Position numbers and translations under genes: made by a program. Shown piece by piece: positions 16,527-25,460 of a stretch of 64,000 nucleotides of DNA (position 1 is its first letter; the number at the start of each line of letters is the position of its first letter). The notes below the pieces were generated by a model. That model worked only from the letters and a program-made list of their open reading frames with translations, was not told where the DNA came from and did not search any database. This DNA comes from JAEUMD01 sp044222395 (lineage in GTDB: Bacteria > Pseudomonadota > Alphaproteobacteria > Rhizobiales > Hyphomicrobiaceae): contig JBGANK010000003.1 of NCBI GenBank assembly GCA_044222395.1, positions 62,001 to 126,000 on the forward strand, given 5' to 3'.

Positions 16527-17119
16527 CCGTTAAGGGTTCCTTTCGTCGAGGGGATCCGACCCGACTGACGCGGATCAAGGCTCACAGCCTGACGCAAGGC
16601 GCGCGCCAAGCCCTTATAGCAGGTCTCGGCGATGTGGTGGTTGTTCTCGCCGTAGAGGTTCTGGATATGCAGCGTGATTCCAGCATTCTGGGCGAATGCC
16701 TGGAACCACTCGCGGAACAGCTCGGTATCCATCTCGCCGACCTTTGGACGGGTGAACTCGACGTTCCAGATGAGGTAGGGCCGGCCGGAGACGTCGATGG
16801 CGACGCGGGTCATGGTCTCGTCCATCGGCAGGTGGACGTCGGCATAGCGGGTGATGCCGAGCTTGTCGCCCATGGCCTTGGCCACTGCCTGGCCCAGCAC
16901 GATGCCGGAATCCTCAGCCGTGTGGTGGTCGTCGATGTGGAGGTCGCCCTTCGCCCTCAGCTTGATGTCGATGAGGCTATGGCGGGCGAGTTGCTCCAGC
17001 ATGTGGTCGAGGAAGCCGATGCCGGTCGATATGTCGTAGGTACCGGAGCCGTCGAGGTCGATCTCGGCGGTGATATCGGTTTCCTTGGTCTTGCGCTCGA
17101 TCTTGGCTTTGCGGCTCAC
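16523..17119 (-). CDS. hisB: Imidazoleglycerol-phosphate dehydratase
   Basis: A 198-residue monofunctional dehydratase for the sixth step of histidine biosynthesis. Metal-binding His motifs are visible: STGIGFLDHMLEQLARHSL, DLHIDDHHTAEDSGIVLG and ENNHHIAETCYKGLARAL. No HisN phosphatase domain is fused, as usual in alphaproteobacteria. It is the first gene of the minus-strand run hisB-DUF2628-hisH and is divergent from hslV, with 160 bases between them. Confidence 0.97.
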   Translation of the reverse strand: MSRKAKIERKTKETDITAEIDLDGSGTYDISTGIGFLDHMLEQLARHSLIDIKLRAKGDLHIDDHHTAEDSGIVLGQAVAKAMGDKLGITRYADVHLPMDETMTRVAIDVSGRPYLIWNVEFTRPKVGEMDTELFREWFQAFAQNAGITLHIQNLYGENNHHIAETCYKGLARALRQAVSLDPRQSGRIPSTKGTLNG

Positions 17120-17222
17120 GGGCGGTCCCTCGCTCAGTTTCTTGCCCTCGTCGCCTCAAGCGTTTATCAGCTCGGGCGACTGCCTGCCAGCCTTTGCCTT
17201 GGCGCCAAACAGCGCGCCGCGG

Positions 17223-17255
17223 CTTGAAAGTTGGTTGCCCAAATCCTTAATTCCC
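17223..17255 (+). promoter_or_regulatory. Putative RpoH (heat-shock) promoter for hslVU
   Basis: CTTGAAAG, then about 15 bases, then CCTTAATT, 25 bases before the hslV ATG. The CTTGAAA -35 element and the C-rich start of the -10 resemble alphaproteobacterial sigma-32 promoters, as expected for hslVU. It can also be read as a sigma-70 promoter (TTGAAA, 17 bases, TTAATT). Confidence 0.5.
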
Positions 17256-17279
17256 AGAGCATCCGGTCCCGATGAGCCC

Positions 17280-17852
17280 ATGACCCAAGTCTCACAATCC
17301 TCCACTGACGCCTCACAATGGCACGGCACGACGATCGTCACCGTGCGCAAGGGTGGACAGGTGGTGATCGCCGGCGACGGGCAGGTCAGCCTGGGGCAGA
17401 CCATCATCAAGGCCAATGCCCGGAAAGTGCGCCGGCTCGGCAAAGGCGACGTGATCGGCGGGTTCGCGGGCGCAACCGCGGACGCCTTCACCCTGTTCGA
17501 ACGTCTTGAAGCCAAGCTGGAGCAATATCCGGGCCAGCTGATGCGGGCTGCGGTAGAACTGGCCAAGGACTGGCGCACCGACCGCTACCTGCGACGGCTG
17601 GAAGCGATGATGATCGTTGCAGATGCGACGACGACCCTGGTACTGACGGGCACGGGCGACGTGCTGGAGCCGGAAGCGCACATCATGGGCATCGGCTCGG
17701 GCGGCAACTACGCGCTGGCTGCCGCCAAAGCGCTTGCCGATCAGCCGCTGTCGGCGGAGGAAATCGCACGGCGCGCGATGAGTATCGCGGCGGAGATCTG
17801 TGTCTATACCAATGCCAATGTCCTGGTGGAAAGCCTAGCGTCGAGCCGATGA
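17280..17852 (+). CDS. hslV: ATP-dependent protease HslVU, peptidase subunit
   Basis: A 190-residue N-terminal nucleophile hydrolase. The catalytic Thr is T17 in HGTTIVTVRKGGQVVIAGDG, so residues 1-16 would be removed; alphaproteobacterial HslV proteins often have such a short propeptide. Downstream motifs GGFAGATADAFTLFERLEAK and IGSGGNYALAAA are typical. HslV forms the dodecameric core that works with HslU to degrade misfolded proteins. The stop overlaps the next gene, which is not hslU but an SMR transporter. Confidence 0.96.
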   Translation: MTQVSQSSTDASQWHGTTIVTVRKGGQVVIAGDGQVSLGQTIIKANARKVRRLGKGDVIGGFAGATADAFTLFERLEAKLEQYPGQLMRAAVELAKDWRTDRYLRRLEAMMIVADATTTLVLTGTGDVLEPEAHIMGIGSGGNYALAAAKALADQPLSAEEIARRAMSIAAEICVYTNANVLVESLASSR

Positions 17853-18184
17853 GCAACGTCGTCATATCCTGGATTTATCTGCTCATAGCGGGCGCATTTG
17901 AAATCCTCACCACAACCATGTTCCGCTACACCGACGGCATGACGCGGATCGCGCCGACGCTCGGCTTTTTCGCGCTCGGGCTGATGAGCCTGTTCTTTCT
18001 CAACAAGTCGCTGGCGGGCATTCCACTGGGTACGGCCTACGCGGTGTGGACGGGATTGGGTGCAGCGGGCACTGCAATTCTCGGCATTGCCTTTTACCAC
18101 GAGCCGACCAGCACGGCGCGACTGGTGCTGCTGACGATCCTTGTCGGCGCCATCGTGGGGCTCAAGTTCGTCTCGCCGGAATAG
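17849..18184 (+). CDS. Small multidrug resistance (SMR) family transporter
   Basis: A 111-residue protein with four transmembrane helices. The first helix carries the membrane-embedded Glu (E18 in LLIAGAFEILTT) that couples proton and substrate in EmrE/SugE-type transporters. The W-TGLGAAGTA segment is in the expected place in helix 3. SugE/Gdx-like guanidinium export or quaternary amine export are both possible. Its ATG overlaps the hslV stop by four bases and hslU follows 26 bases after its stop, so it sits inside the hslV-hslU unit, an unusual place. Confidence 0.85.
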   Translation: MSNVVISWIYLLIAGAFEILTTTMFRYTDGMTRIAPTLGFFALGLMSLFFLNKSLAGIPLGTAYAVWTGLGAAGTAILGIAFYHEPTSTARLVLLTILVGAIVGLKFVSPE

Positions 18185-18210
18185 CGACGACGACCAGGAC
18201 GAAGGAAGAC

Positions 18211-19524
18211 ATGACCAGTTTCTCCCCCCGCGAAATCGTCTCGGAGCTCGATCGCTACATCGTCGGTCAAGCCGATGCGAAACGCGCGGTTGCGATTGCG
18301 CTCAGGAACCGCTGGCGGCGGCAGCAGCTTGCCGAAGATCTCAAGGACGAGGTGCTGCCCAAGAACATCCTGATGATCGGGCCGACCGGCGTCGGCAAGA
18401 CGGAGATCTCGCGCCGTCTTGCACGACTTGCTGGCGCGCCCTTCCTCAAGGTGGAGGCGACCAAGTTCACCGAGGTCGGCTATGTCGGCCGCGATGTCGA
18501 GCAGATCGTGCGCGATCTCGTCGAAGTTTCGATTGCGCTGGTGCGCGAGACGAAGCGCAAGGAGGTGCGCGCCAAGGCCGAGAAGGCGGCGGAGGAGCGC
18601 GTGCTCGATGCCCTGGTCGGACCCAACGCGTCGCCGGGCACGCGCGATACCTTTCGCAAGAAGCTGCGCACCGGTGAACTCAACGACAAGGAGATCGAGA
18701 TCCAGGTGTCGGAAAGTGCAGCGGGCATGCCGATGTTCGAGATCCCGGGCATGCCGGGCGCGTCGATGGGCGCGATCAACATCTCCGACATGCTCGGCAA
18801 GGCATTCGGCCAGCGCAGCAAGCCGCGGCGCGTGACCGTTTCCGGCAGCTATGACGTCCTGATCCAGGAGGAGAGCGACAAGCTGATCGACGGCGACCAG
18901 ATCACCGCCGAAGCGATCCGCGCGGTGGAGAACGACGGCATCGTGTTCCTCGACGAGATCGACAAGATCTGCTCGCGTTCGGACGCCGTGCGGGGCGGCG
19001 CCGACGTTTCGCGCGAAGGCGTGCAACGCGATCTGCTGCCGTTGATCGAGGGCACCACGGTCGCCACCAAGCACGGGCCTGTGAAGACGGACCATGTGTT
19101 GTTCATCGCCTCGGGTGCCTTTCACGTCGCCAAGCCCGCCGATCTGCTACCCGAGCTGCAGGGACGTCTGCCGATCCGCGTGGAACTGACGGCACTCACT
19201 CGCGACGACTTCCGCCGCATCCTGACGGAGCCGGAAGCCAATCTCATCAAACAGGCCGTCGCTTTGCTGGCGACGGAGGGTGTCACGCTCGCATTTACCG
19301 ACGACGCCATCGACGCGCTCGCCGACATGGCGGTGTCGGTCAACTCCAGCGTGGAGAACATCGGCGCGCGGCGGCTGCAAACGGTGATCGAGCGGGTTCT
19401 GGAGGAGATCTCGTTCGAGGCCTCCGACAAGGCCGGGCAGACGGTGACGATCGACAAGGCCTACGTCGAAGGGCGCATCGGCGATCTCGCCCGCAACGCG
19501 GACCTTTCCAAGTTCATCCTGTAG
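18211..19524 (+). CDS. hslU: ATP-dependent protease HslVU, ATPase subunit
   Basis: A 437-residue AAA+ unfoldase (ClpY). The N-terminus SPREIVSELDRYIVGQADAK, Walker A GPTGVGKTEISRRLA, the pore-loop motif GYVGRDVEQIVRDL, Walker B IVFLDEIDKI and sensor region PELQGRLPIRVEL are all present, with the inserted I-domain around residues 110-230. It unfolds substrates for HslV. The ribosome site GAAGGAAG lies directly upstream of the ATG. It is the last gene of the hslV-SMR-hslU unit. Confidence 0.97.
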   Translation: MTSFSPREIVSELDRYIVGQADAKRAVAIALRNRWRRQQLAEDLKDEVLPKNILMIGPTGVGKTEISRRLARLAGAPFLKVEATKFTEVGYVGRDVEQIVRDLVEVSIALVRETKRKEVRAKAEKAAEERVLDALVGPNASPGTRDTFRKKLRTGELNDKEIEIQVSESAAGMPMFEIPGMPGASMGAINISDMLGKAFGQRSKPRRVTVSGSYDVLIQEESDKLIDGDQITAEAIRAVENDGIVFLDEIDKICSRSDAVRGGADVSREGVQRDLLPLIEGTTVATKHGPVKTDHVLFIASGAFHVAKPADLLPELQGRLPIRVELTALTRDDFRRILTEPEANLIKQAVALLATEGVTLAFTDDAIDALADMAVSVNSSVENIGARRLQTVIERVLEEISFEASDKAGQTVTIDKAYVEGRIGDLARNADLSKFIL

Positions 19525-19597
19525 GAAGGCCCGCGACAGTAGAGTGCGGAAGGTGTGCTAACCTCTCGGCCATTGCACATTCGCCGTAGCGCCCGCC

Positions 19598-21454
19598 ATG
19601 ATTGTCAACAACCGCGAAAGCCTGGTCCAGTCGCTCGAGATCCTGTCGGATCTGGAGCCGCAGGCCCGCGCCGCATTGGCGGCCGAGATGGAGACGATTG
19701 CGGTCCAGCGCGGCGAGACACTGATGCGGCAGGGCGAGAGCGCCGCGGCGATGTATATCGTCGTTTCCGGTCGCTTCGCGGTGCTGCTCGATGGACGCGC
19801 GATTCCAGTCACGGAAATCGGCGCCGGACAGCCGATCGGCGAAATCGCCTTTCTCGCTGGCGGCACGCGAACAGCGACCGTCGTTGCCCTGCGCGACAGC
19901 ATCGTGCTGAGGCTCGATCGCGACCGCTTCGACCGCCTGACCGCCAGTCATCCGTCGCTGTGGCGGTTGATCACCGTGGCGCTCGCGCGTCGCGTTGCCG
20001 ATCTCAATCTTGCACGACCGGCGCCGCCCGATCCGCGCCCGCGCACGATCACTCTGATCCGCGCGGGCGGTGCGCCCATTCCCGATTCCTTCGTCGCTCA
20101 TCTGATGGCCGCGCTCGGGCAGGCGTCGCAAAGGCGCAAATCGCAGGGACGGCAGGTCCAGGTCGTCGATCAGGCCCGCGCGCGCTCGCTGCTCAAGAGC
20201 GAGGGATCGTTCGATACGCCAGCGGCAACGGCATCATTCAACGATCTGGAACGGCAATCGGACTTCGTCGTCTACGTGGCGAGCGAGGAACTCGACGCGT
20301 GGTCGGACAAGGCGATCCGGCAAGCGGACGTCGTGCTGGCCGTCGGCATGTTCGAGGCCGACAGCAACGTCAATGCGCTGGAAGCCCGTGCGGCGCAGCT
20401 GCTGGCGGCGACATCGCAGCGACTGGTCCTGCTGCATGAAGCGCGCGGGCGGATGACCGGCACACGCCGCTGGCTCAAGGACCGCGACGTCGCCATGCAT
20501 CATCACGTCGCGCTCGATTCGGGCGAGGATTTCGCGCGGCTCGCTCGTTTCCTCAAGGGAACGGCGGTCGGCCTCATTGCGTGCGGCGGCGGGGCACTGT
20601 GCACCGCGCAGATCGGACTTTACCGGGCATTCGCCGAGGCCGGTGTCAGTTTCGACATCATGGGCGGGACGTCGGGCGGCAGCGCCTACACCGCAGCTTT
20701 CGCACTCGGGCGGTCGCCGCAGGAGATCGAGGCGGCGACGCACGAAATGTTCGTCAAGAACCGGGCGTTGCGGCGGCTCACCTGGCCGCGCTACAGCCTG
20801 ATCGACCACAAGCATTTCGACCAGCAACTCCAGCACCACTACGGCGGACACGAGATCGAGGACTTGTGGGTTCCGTTCTTCGCCATCTCAACCAACCTTT
20901 CGCACAACAGTCTGCACCGCCACAACTCGGGAGACCTGTGGGCGGCCGTGCGCGCGTCGGCGTCGATCCCCGTCGTGCTACCGCCATACTACACGAGTGA
21001 CGGGCAGATGCTGGTCGACGGCTGCCTGCTCGACAACGTGCCGATCAAGGCGATGCACGAGGTCAAGAGCGGCCCCAATGTCGTGATGAGCTTCGAGGTG
21101 CCGGAGCTGACGCGCTTTGATGTCGCGTATGACGCGCTGCCCTCGCGCAACGCATTGCTGGCAGCGGCGATGAACCCCTTCAACCGCGATGCGCTGCCGT
21201 CCGCGCCCGGCCTGTTGACGGTCCTGATGCGAAGCCTGATGGCGAACCGGCAGGACTTCACGCGGCACATGACGGAAGAAGACGTTCTGGCGATTCCTCC
21301 AGTTCCGGCGGACATCGGATTTCTCGACTGGCACCGGCACGAAGAACTTGTGGAACAGTCCTATCGCTGGGCCTTATCGGAATTCGAGCGCGAGGGCTCG
21401 GAGCTGCGGGCGTGGCTTGAAAGCGTCAAGTTGTACAACCCCAGAGACGCATAA
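19598..21454 (+). CDS. Cyclic nucleotide-binding domain / patatin-like phospholipase protein
   Basis: A 618-residue protein. Residues about 10-135 form a cNMP-binding beta-roll (PIGEIAFLAGGTRTATVVAL is the phosphate-binding cassette). Residues 145-320 resemble the linker region of neuropathy target esterase-like proteins. Residues 323-490 are a patatin domain with the nucleophile S359 in GGTSGGS and the dyad Asp D474 in VDGCLLDN. The oxyanion loop is CGGGALCTAQIG instead of the usual GGGxRG, so the conserved Arg is missing. It could hydrolyse lysophospholipids under cNMP control if active. No signal peptide. Confidence 0.85.
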   Translation: MIVNNRESLVQSLEILSDLEPQARAALAAEMETIAVQRGETLMRQGESAAAMYIVVSGRFAVLLDGRAIPVTEIGAGQPIGEIAFLAGGTRTATVVALRDSIVLRLDRDRFDRLTASHPSLWRLITVALARRVADLNLARPAPPDPRPRTITLIRAGGAPIPDSFVAHLMAALGQASQRRKSQGRQVQVVDQARARSLLKSEGSFDTPAATASFNDLERQSDFVVYVASEELDAWSDKAIRQADVVLAVGMFEADSNVNALEARAAQLLAATSQRLVLLHEARGRMTGTRRWLKDRDVAMHHHVALDSGEDFARLARFLKGTAVGLIACGGGALCTAQIGLYRAFAEAGVSFDIMGGTSGGSAYTAAFALGRSPQEIEAATHEMFVKNRALRRLTWPRYSLIDHKHFDQQLQHHYGGHEIEDLWVPFFAISTNLSHNSLHRHNSGDLWAAVRASASIPVVLPPYYTSDGQMLVDGCLLDNVPIKAMHEVKSGPNVVMSFEVPELTRFDVAYDALPSRNALLAAAMNPFNRDALPSAPGLLTVLMRSLMANRQDFTRHMTEEDVLAIPPVPADIGFLDWHRHEELVEQSYRWALSEFEREGSELRAWLESVKLYNPRDA

Positions 21455-21482
21455 TGAAGGTCAATGGATCGATGCGATGCCA

Positions 21483-21887
21483 TCACTTCGTGGTCGCCGC
21501 GTTGCCGCTGTCACGGAGGGAAAGGATGTAGAAGGCCAGCGCCTCGATCTCGTCGTGGCTCAAGTGATGGTTTGGCATCATCGGCGGCACGGCGTGCAGC
21601 CAGGCAATGATGCCTTCGAGCGTCTGGAAGGGACGACGCGCCACTGCGGCAAATCCCGGCACCGTGTCCGGACTGGTCTTGTCGCCTTGGCCTGGATTGA
21701 GATGGCATTCCGCGCACAATTTCTCGGCCAGTTCCCTGCCGCGTGCAAACTCGTCGGCGACCGCCGAAGATGTGAAAGCGAGCGCGATCGCCGACAGCAC
21801 CGTGGCCATGGCGATCAAGTGCCTGCCTGGGCCACCCGCGGTCCATTCCAACTGGTGCCTGCGGCTCATGAAATCATCCACATTCAT
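21483..21887 (-). CDS. Secreted c-type cytochrome
   Basis: About 134 residues. The N-terminal region contains a signal sequence (HLIAMATVLSAIALAFTSSA). The mature part has one heme c site, CAECH, and a likely axial Met in AVPPMMPNHHLS, followed by SHDEIEALAFYILSLRDSG, the C-terminal helix of class I cytochromes c. It would carry electrons in the periplasm; the partner is unknown. The start is uncertain among ATGs at 21935, 21887 and 21869. It is convergent with the patatin gene. Confidence 0.82.
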   Translation of the reverse strand: MNVDDFMSRRHQLEWTAGGPGRHLIAMATVLSAIALAFTSSAVADEFARGRELAEKLCAECHLNPGQGDKTSPDTVPGFAAVARRPFQTLEGIIAWLHAVPPMMPNHHLSHDEIEALAFYILSLRDSGNAATTK

Positions 21888-22049
21888 CGGTTCGTGCCCA
21901 ACTCCCAGACTATGTGACACGCAGCCGCTCACCAAATACTGAGTGTTTCCGCAATTGTCGCAGGGCGAGCCTTCCCCTGGCGCCCCGGGATCGCTAGATA
22001 AAGCGAGTCATTTGCCAAACCACGACTGGACCGCGGAAAGCTTCGACCG

Positions 22050-23270
22050 ATGACCCTTGCACTGGATAACGCGCCGGCCGGAGTAGCGGAAAGCGCTGTC
22101 GCAGCGGGCAGTTCGATGCCTTCGCTGGCCGGGCTCGATCGTGCGCGGCTTGGGGCGGCACTATCGGCCATCGGCGTGCCCGACAAGCAGCTGCGCATGC
22201 GCGTCAATCAGCTGTGGAGCTGGATCTACGTACGTGGCACCACCTCGTTCGAGGAGATGACCGACGTCTCCAAGGAGCTGCGCGGCAAGATTGCTGCGTC
22301 CTATTCGCTGAACCGCCTGGAGATCGTCACCGAACAGGTGTCGATCGACGGCACACGCAAGTGGCTGCTGCGGCTACCAAGACGCGGGCATGAAGCAAAG
22401 CCGCCGGAAATCGAGTGCGTTTACATTCCGGAAGAGGATCGCGGCACGCTGTGCATCTCCAGCCAGGTCGGCTGCACGCTGACGTGCACGTTCTGCCATA
22501 CCGGCACGCAGCGGCTGGTGCGCAATCTTGAGGCCGAAGAAATCGTCGGCCAGATCCTCGTTGCGCGCGACCGGATCGGCGACTGGCCGGGCGCAACGCC
22601 GCCCGGCGACGGCCGGCTACTGCCGATGACCGAGCGCAAGATCACCAACGTCGTGCTGATGGGCATGGGCGAGCCGCTCTACAATTTCGACAACGTGAAA
22701 GTGGCGATGGAGGTGGCTGCCGACGGCGAGGGCCTGTCGCTGTCGAAGCGGCGCATCACGCTGTCGACGTCGGGTGTGGTTCCGGAGATCGCGCGTTGGG
22801 GAGACGAAGCCGGCACGATGCTCGCCATCTCACTGCACGCGGTCAACGACGAGTTGCGCAACGTGCTGGTGCCGATCAATAAGCGCTATCCGATCGCTGA
22901 CCTGCTGCAGGCATGTCGTGATTATCCGGGGCTTTCCAATGCGCGGCGCATCACCTTCGAATACGTGATGCTGAAAGGGGTGAACGACAGCGTCGAGGAT
23001 GCCAAGAGCCTGGTGCGGCTCTTGAAGGGAATTCCGGCGAAGATCAATCTCATCCCGTTCAATCCGTGGCCCGGCACGCAATACGAATGCTCGGATTGGG
23101 AAACGATCGAAGCGTTCGCCGACGTCGTCAACCGCGCCGGCTATGCGAGCCCGGTGCGCACGCCGCGTGGACGCGACATTCTTGCCGCGTGCGGACAGCT
23201 CAAATCGCAAAGCGAGAAGCTTCGTGCGTCGATGCGGTCAAGTGCTGACAGGAGAACCGGCGGGGATTGA
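22050..23270 (+). CDS. rlmN: Dual-specificity RNA methyltransferase RlmN
   Basis: A 406-residue radical SAM enzyme that methylates C2 of A2503 in 23S rRNA and of A37 in some tRNAs. The 4Fe-4S cysteines are C142, C146 and C149 in GCTLTCTFCHTG. LMGMGEPLYNFDNV and RRITLSTSGVVPEIARWG are family motifs. A cysteine near the C-terminus in ILAACGQLKSQ is the second methyl-carrying Cys. The product is slightly longer at the N-terminus than E. coli RlmN. It is followed within a few bases by a membrane-protein gene. Confidence 0.95.
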   Translation: MTLALDNAPAGVAESAVAAGSSMPSLAGLDRARLGAALSAIGVPDKQLRMRVNQLWSWIYVRGTTSFEEMTDVSKELRGKIAASYSLNRLEIVTEQVSIDGTRKWLLRLPRRGHEAKPPEIECVYIPEEDRGTLCISSQVGCTLTCTFCHTGTQRLVRNLEAEEIVGQILVARDRIGDWPGATPPGDGRLLPMTERKITNVVLMGMGEPLYNFDNVKVAMEVAADGEGLSLSKRRITLSTSGVVPEIARWGDEAGTMLAISLHAVNDELRNVLVPINKRYPIADLLQACRDYPGLSNARRITFEYVMLKGVNDSVEDAKSLVRLLKGIPAKINLIPFNPWPGTQYECSDWETIEAFADVVNRAGYASPVRTPRGRDILAACGQLKSQSEKLRASMRSSADRRTGGD

Positions 23271-23275
23271 CGGCG

Positions 23276-23704
23276 ATGGTCTGGAAAACGGTGGGACGGC
23301 TGGTGTGGATACCGATCGCAGCGCTCATCGCGGTGGCGATCGGCGGTCTCGTGCTGGTCTCGCTCGGGCTCGAACGTATCACCCAGGCGACCCAGGGCCG
23401 GTGGCAGGACGGCGACACGTTGAGCGGGCTCTACCAACTTCTGGTCCAGGGGCAATTGCTCGCCTCCGGGCTGACGCTGGTACCGGCACTCGCCGTGATC
23501 ATCATCGGCGAAGTGGCCCGCATTCGCTCGATGCTCTATTACGTTCTCGGCGGCGGACTGGCCGTGGTGGCGGTTCCGCTGCTCGCCCGGCTTGGTGAGG
23601 CGGGCACGATTTCGACGCTGCCGAGCACTGTGTGGCAGGTCTTTGCAACGGCCGGATTCGCGGGCGGTTGGGTCTATTGGATGCTTGCGGGACGCAACGC
23701 ATGA
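23276..23704 (+). CDS. Four-helix membrane protein, related to the next gene
   Basis: A 142-residue hydrophobic protein with about four transmembrane helices. The end WVYWMLAGRNA is close to FFYWMVAGHNA in the next gene, and both have a loop with GEVARIRSMLYYVLGG or GEWFRQRDWTYYTLAG before the third helix, so the two are paralogues. The ATG at 23276 lies six bases after the rlmN stop, suggesting cotranscription. A TTG at 23267 overlapping the rlmN stop is also in frame. No known family. Confidence 0.65.
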   Translation: MVWKTVGRLVWIPIAALIAVAIGGLVLVSLGLERITQATQGRWQDGDTLSGLYQLLVQGQLLASGLTLVPALAVIIIGEVARIRSMLYYVLGGGLAVVAVPLLARLGEAGTISTLPSTVWQVFATAGFAGGWVYWMLAGRNA

Positions 23705-23812
23705 GGCCGACATTCCACAGTCGCCAGAAGAAAATGCGCGCAGCCGGTTGTCGCGCGCGCAGGTGCCTGTAAGTTCGAGCAGCGGGTCGTAAGATTTCGG
23801 ACCGGAGCAGGC

Positions 23813-24514
23813 GTGGCCACCTTTTTCAGAGTGACGCTTGGACTTGTCGCCGCCATGCTGACCGCTGCGGTGACCGTGGTGCTGTTCGCGCTGCCGTCAC
23901 CCGATCCCGCCGGGACCGAGCACGCCGCGCTGACGCGTGGTCTTGGCGACACCATCGTACTCGTATTGCATGCGGCGACCCACGTCACGTTGTTCAGCGT
24001 TTGGTTCGCCATTCCCGTGATCGTCGTCGGCGAATGGTTCCGACAGCGTGATTGGACCTACTACACATTGGCCGGGATCGTGATCGCACTTGGCGGATTC
24101 GTTGCCCAATACGCCGCTGAAAACGCCAGCCAGCCGACCATCGCCAACAACTATGCGCTGATCGCATTTGCAATGGCCGGCGCGATCGGAGCCTTCTTCT
24201 ACTGGATGGTGGCGGGTCATAACGCGGGAGCGCGCGTTGTCGACGGGCTGCGCAAAGGCGGGACGAATTCCGAGCAGGGCGGGGAGAATGCCGACATTCA
24301 TCGCGCTCGCGATACCGCCGCGTCCAACATCGAAGGCATCTCCAGCACAGACAACCGCGCGACGGAGCGAAGGACCCCCGGTCCGGTAAAAGACGCAACG
24401 CCTCCTCGCCGGTTTTCAACGGTTCCGGAGGTGGCACCGCAGCGACTCAAACTGGTGCCCAAGATTTCCCTTCGTGTGCCAGAAAGCGGACCACCCGGCC
24501 AGGATCAGACGTGA
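23813..24514 (+). CDS. Four-helix membrane protein with a long cytoplasmic tail
   Basis: A 233-residue product starting with GTG. Residues 1-140 hold four transmembrane helices and resemble the preceding gene, including the shared ending FFYWMVAGHNA. Residues 145-233 are polar and low complexity (Pro, Arg, Ser, Thr) and probably disordered. The tail is absent from its paralogue. The function is unknown. Confidence 0.65.
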   Translation: MATFFRVTLGLVAAMLTAAVTVVLFALPSPDPAGTEHAALTRGLGDTIVLVLHAATHVTLFSVWFAIPVIVVGEWFRQRDWTYYTLAGIVIALGGFVAQYAAENASQPTIANNYALIAFAMAGAIGAFFYWMVAGHNAGARVVDGLRKGGTNSEQGGENADIHRARDTAASNIEGISSTDNRATERRTPGPVKDATPPRRFSTVPEVAPQRLKLVPKISLRVPESGPPGQDQT

Positions 24515-24586
24515 GCTGCGAAAGCTCAGCCAGGCCGTCCGAGTTGCAGAGCCTTCTTTTTAATTGCGTTTTCGAGCATTTCTTTT

Positions 24587-24596
24587 TTGCATTGCA
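24587..24596 (+). promoter_or_regulatory. TTGCATTGCA box, candidate PHA-regulator operator
   Basis: TTGCATTGCA followed by GCATC, upstream of a promoter-like TTGTTG, 17 bases, TAGAAT. The same ten bases lie upstream of the phasin gene at 40284-40293. TGC-rich operators are known for PhaR-type repressors of PHA genes in alphaproteobacteria. Confidence 0.5.
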
Positions 24597-24724
24597 GCAT
24601 CTTGTTGCGGCGCAGCAAATCGTGTAGAATTCAAAAGTTGAGGGTGTTTCGACACTTTCACGCCCGATCCGACCGCCGGCGCCCACTACGGGCCGCGCCG
24701 CCACCATCGTCGAGGAGGTCCCAA

Positions 24725-25342
24725 ATGACAGATCCCACCCGTTATGCACGAGAGTTCGCAGGATCGTCGATGGACGCCCTCACCGGCTATGCATCAGCCG
24801 CCTTCGCCGCCTACGCCGATCTCGCCGGCCAGGCGTTCGGATGCTGGGCTCAGGCCGTGGACGCCATGGTGCCGGGTGCGCAGGCGCGATCCTGGTATCG
24901 GCACCCGGACCAGGCAACCAGCCGGCAGCTCTCGTTTGTTTGGCCAGCGCCGGTCAACTCTCCATTCGCATTCTTCGGCATGCCGGTCGCGGGCCGGACA
25001 GCGCCGGCCGTTTTCAATCCGCTGGCACTTTGGATGAATGCATGGCCGGTGCAGGGCAACCCGGCGTCCTGGCCGCTTGCGTTCGCTTTGATGGGGATGG
25101 GCGTGTCGCGCTCGGTCGCCTATCCGCTGGCGCAGGCCAACACGGCCGCGCTCGACGCTGCCACCGCCGCAGGCAATGCGATCAAGGACTCCTATTCGAC
25201 GTACCGGTCCGATGGTGGACACGCGAGCACGCACGTGATCATGGACCAGACGAAGCTGACCGCGACGGCCGTCATGCCGCTGGCGCTGGCGATGGCCACA
25301 CCCTGGCTCAATGCGTTCAATCAATTGTCGCGCGTGCATTGA
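24725..25342 (+). CDS. Hypothetical PHA-associated protein candidate
   Basis: A 205-residue Ala-rich protein. There is no signal peptide. It begins MTDPTRYAREFAGSSMDAL and has regularly spaced Trp residues in the middle (FVWPAPVNSPFAFFG, LALWMNAWPVQGN) and an amphipathic helical C-terminus. The ribosome site GAGGAGG is strong and close. The upstream TTGCATTGCA box is shared with the phasin at 40430, which suggests a link to polyhydroxyalkanoate granules; the sequence itself is not a recognised phasin. The role is therefore an inference from the operator. Confidence 0.5.
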   Translation: MTDPTRYAREFAGSSMDALTGYASAAFAAYADLAGQAFGCWAQAVDAMVPGAQARSWYRHPDQATSRQLSFVWPAPVNSPFAFFGMPVAGRTAPAVFNPLALWMNAWPVQGNPASWPLAFALMGMGVSRSVAYPLAQANTAALDAATAAGNAIKDSYSTYRSDGGHASTHVIMDQTKLTATAVMPLALAMATPWLNAFNQLSRVH

Positions 25343-25390
25343 GACGCAGGCTCGATCAGCCGCGATCCCACTACGGTTTCGAAAATGAAG

Positions 25391-25419
25391 AAGGCCGCAC
25401 CCTCTCCAGGTGCGGCCTT
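25391..25419. terminator. Bidirectional terminator
   Basis: AAGGCCGCACC / GGTGCGGCCTT, an 11-base perfect stem with a 7-base loop, flanked by short T/A runs, between two convergent genes. Confidence 0.8.
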
Positions 25420-25460
25420 CCTATTCGTTCGACCGTCTTACTGGCAGAGCGCCAAAACGA

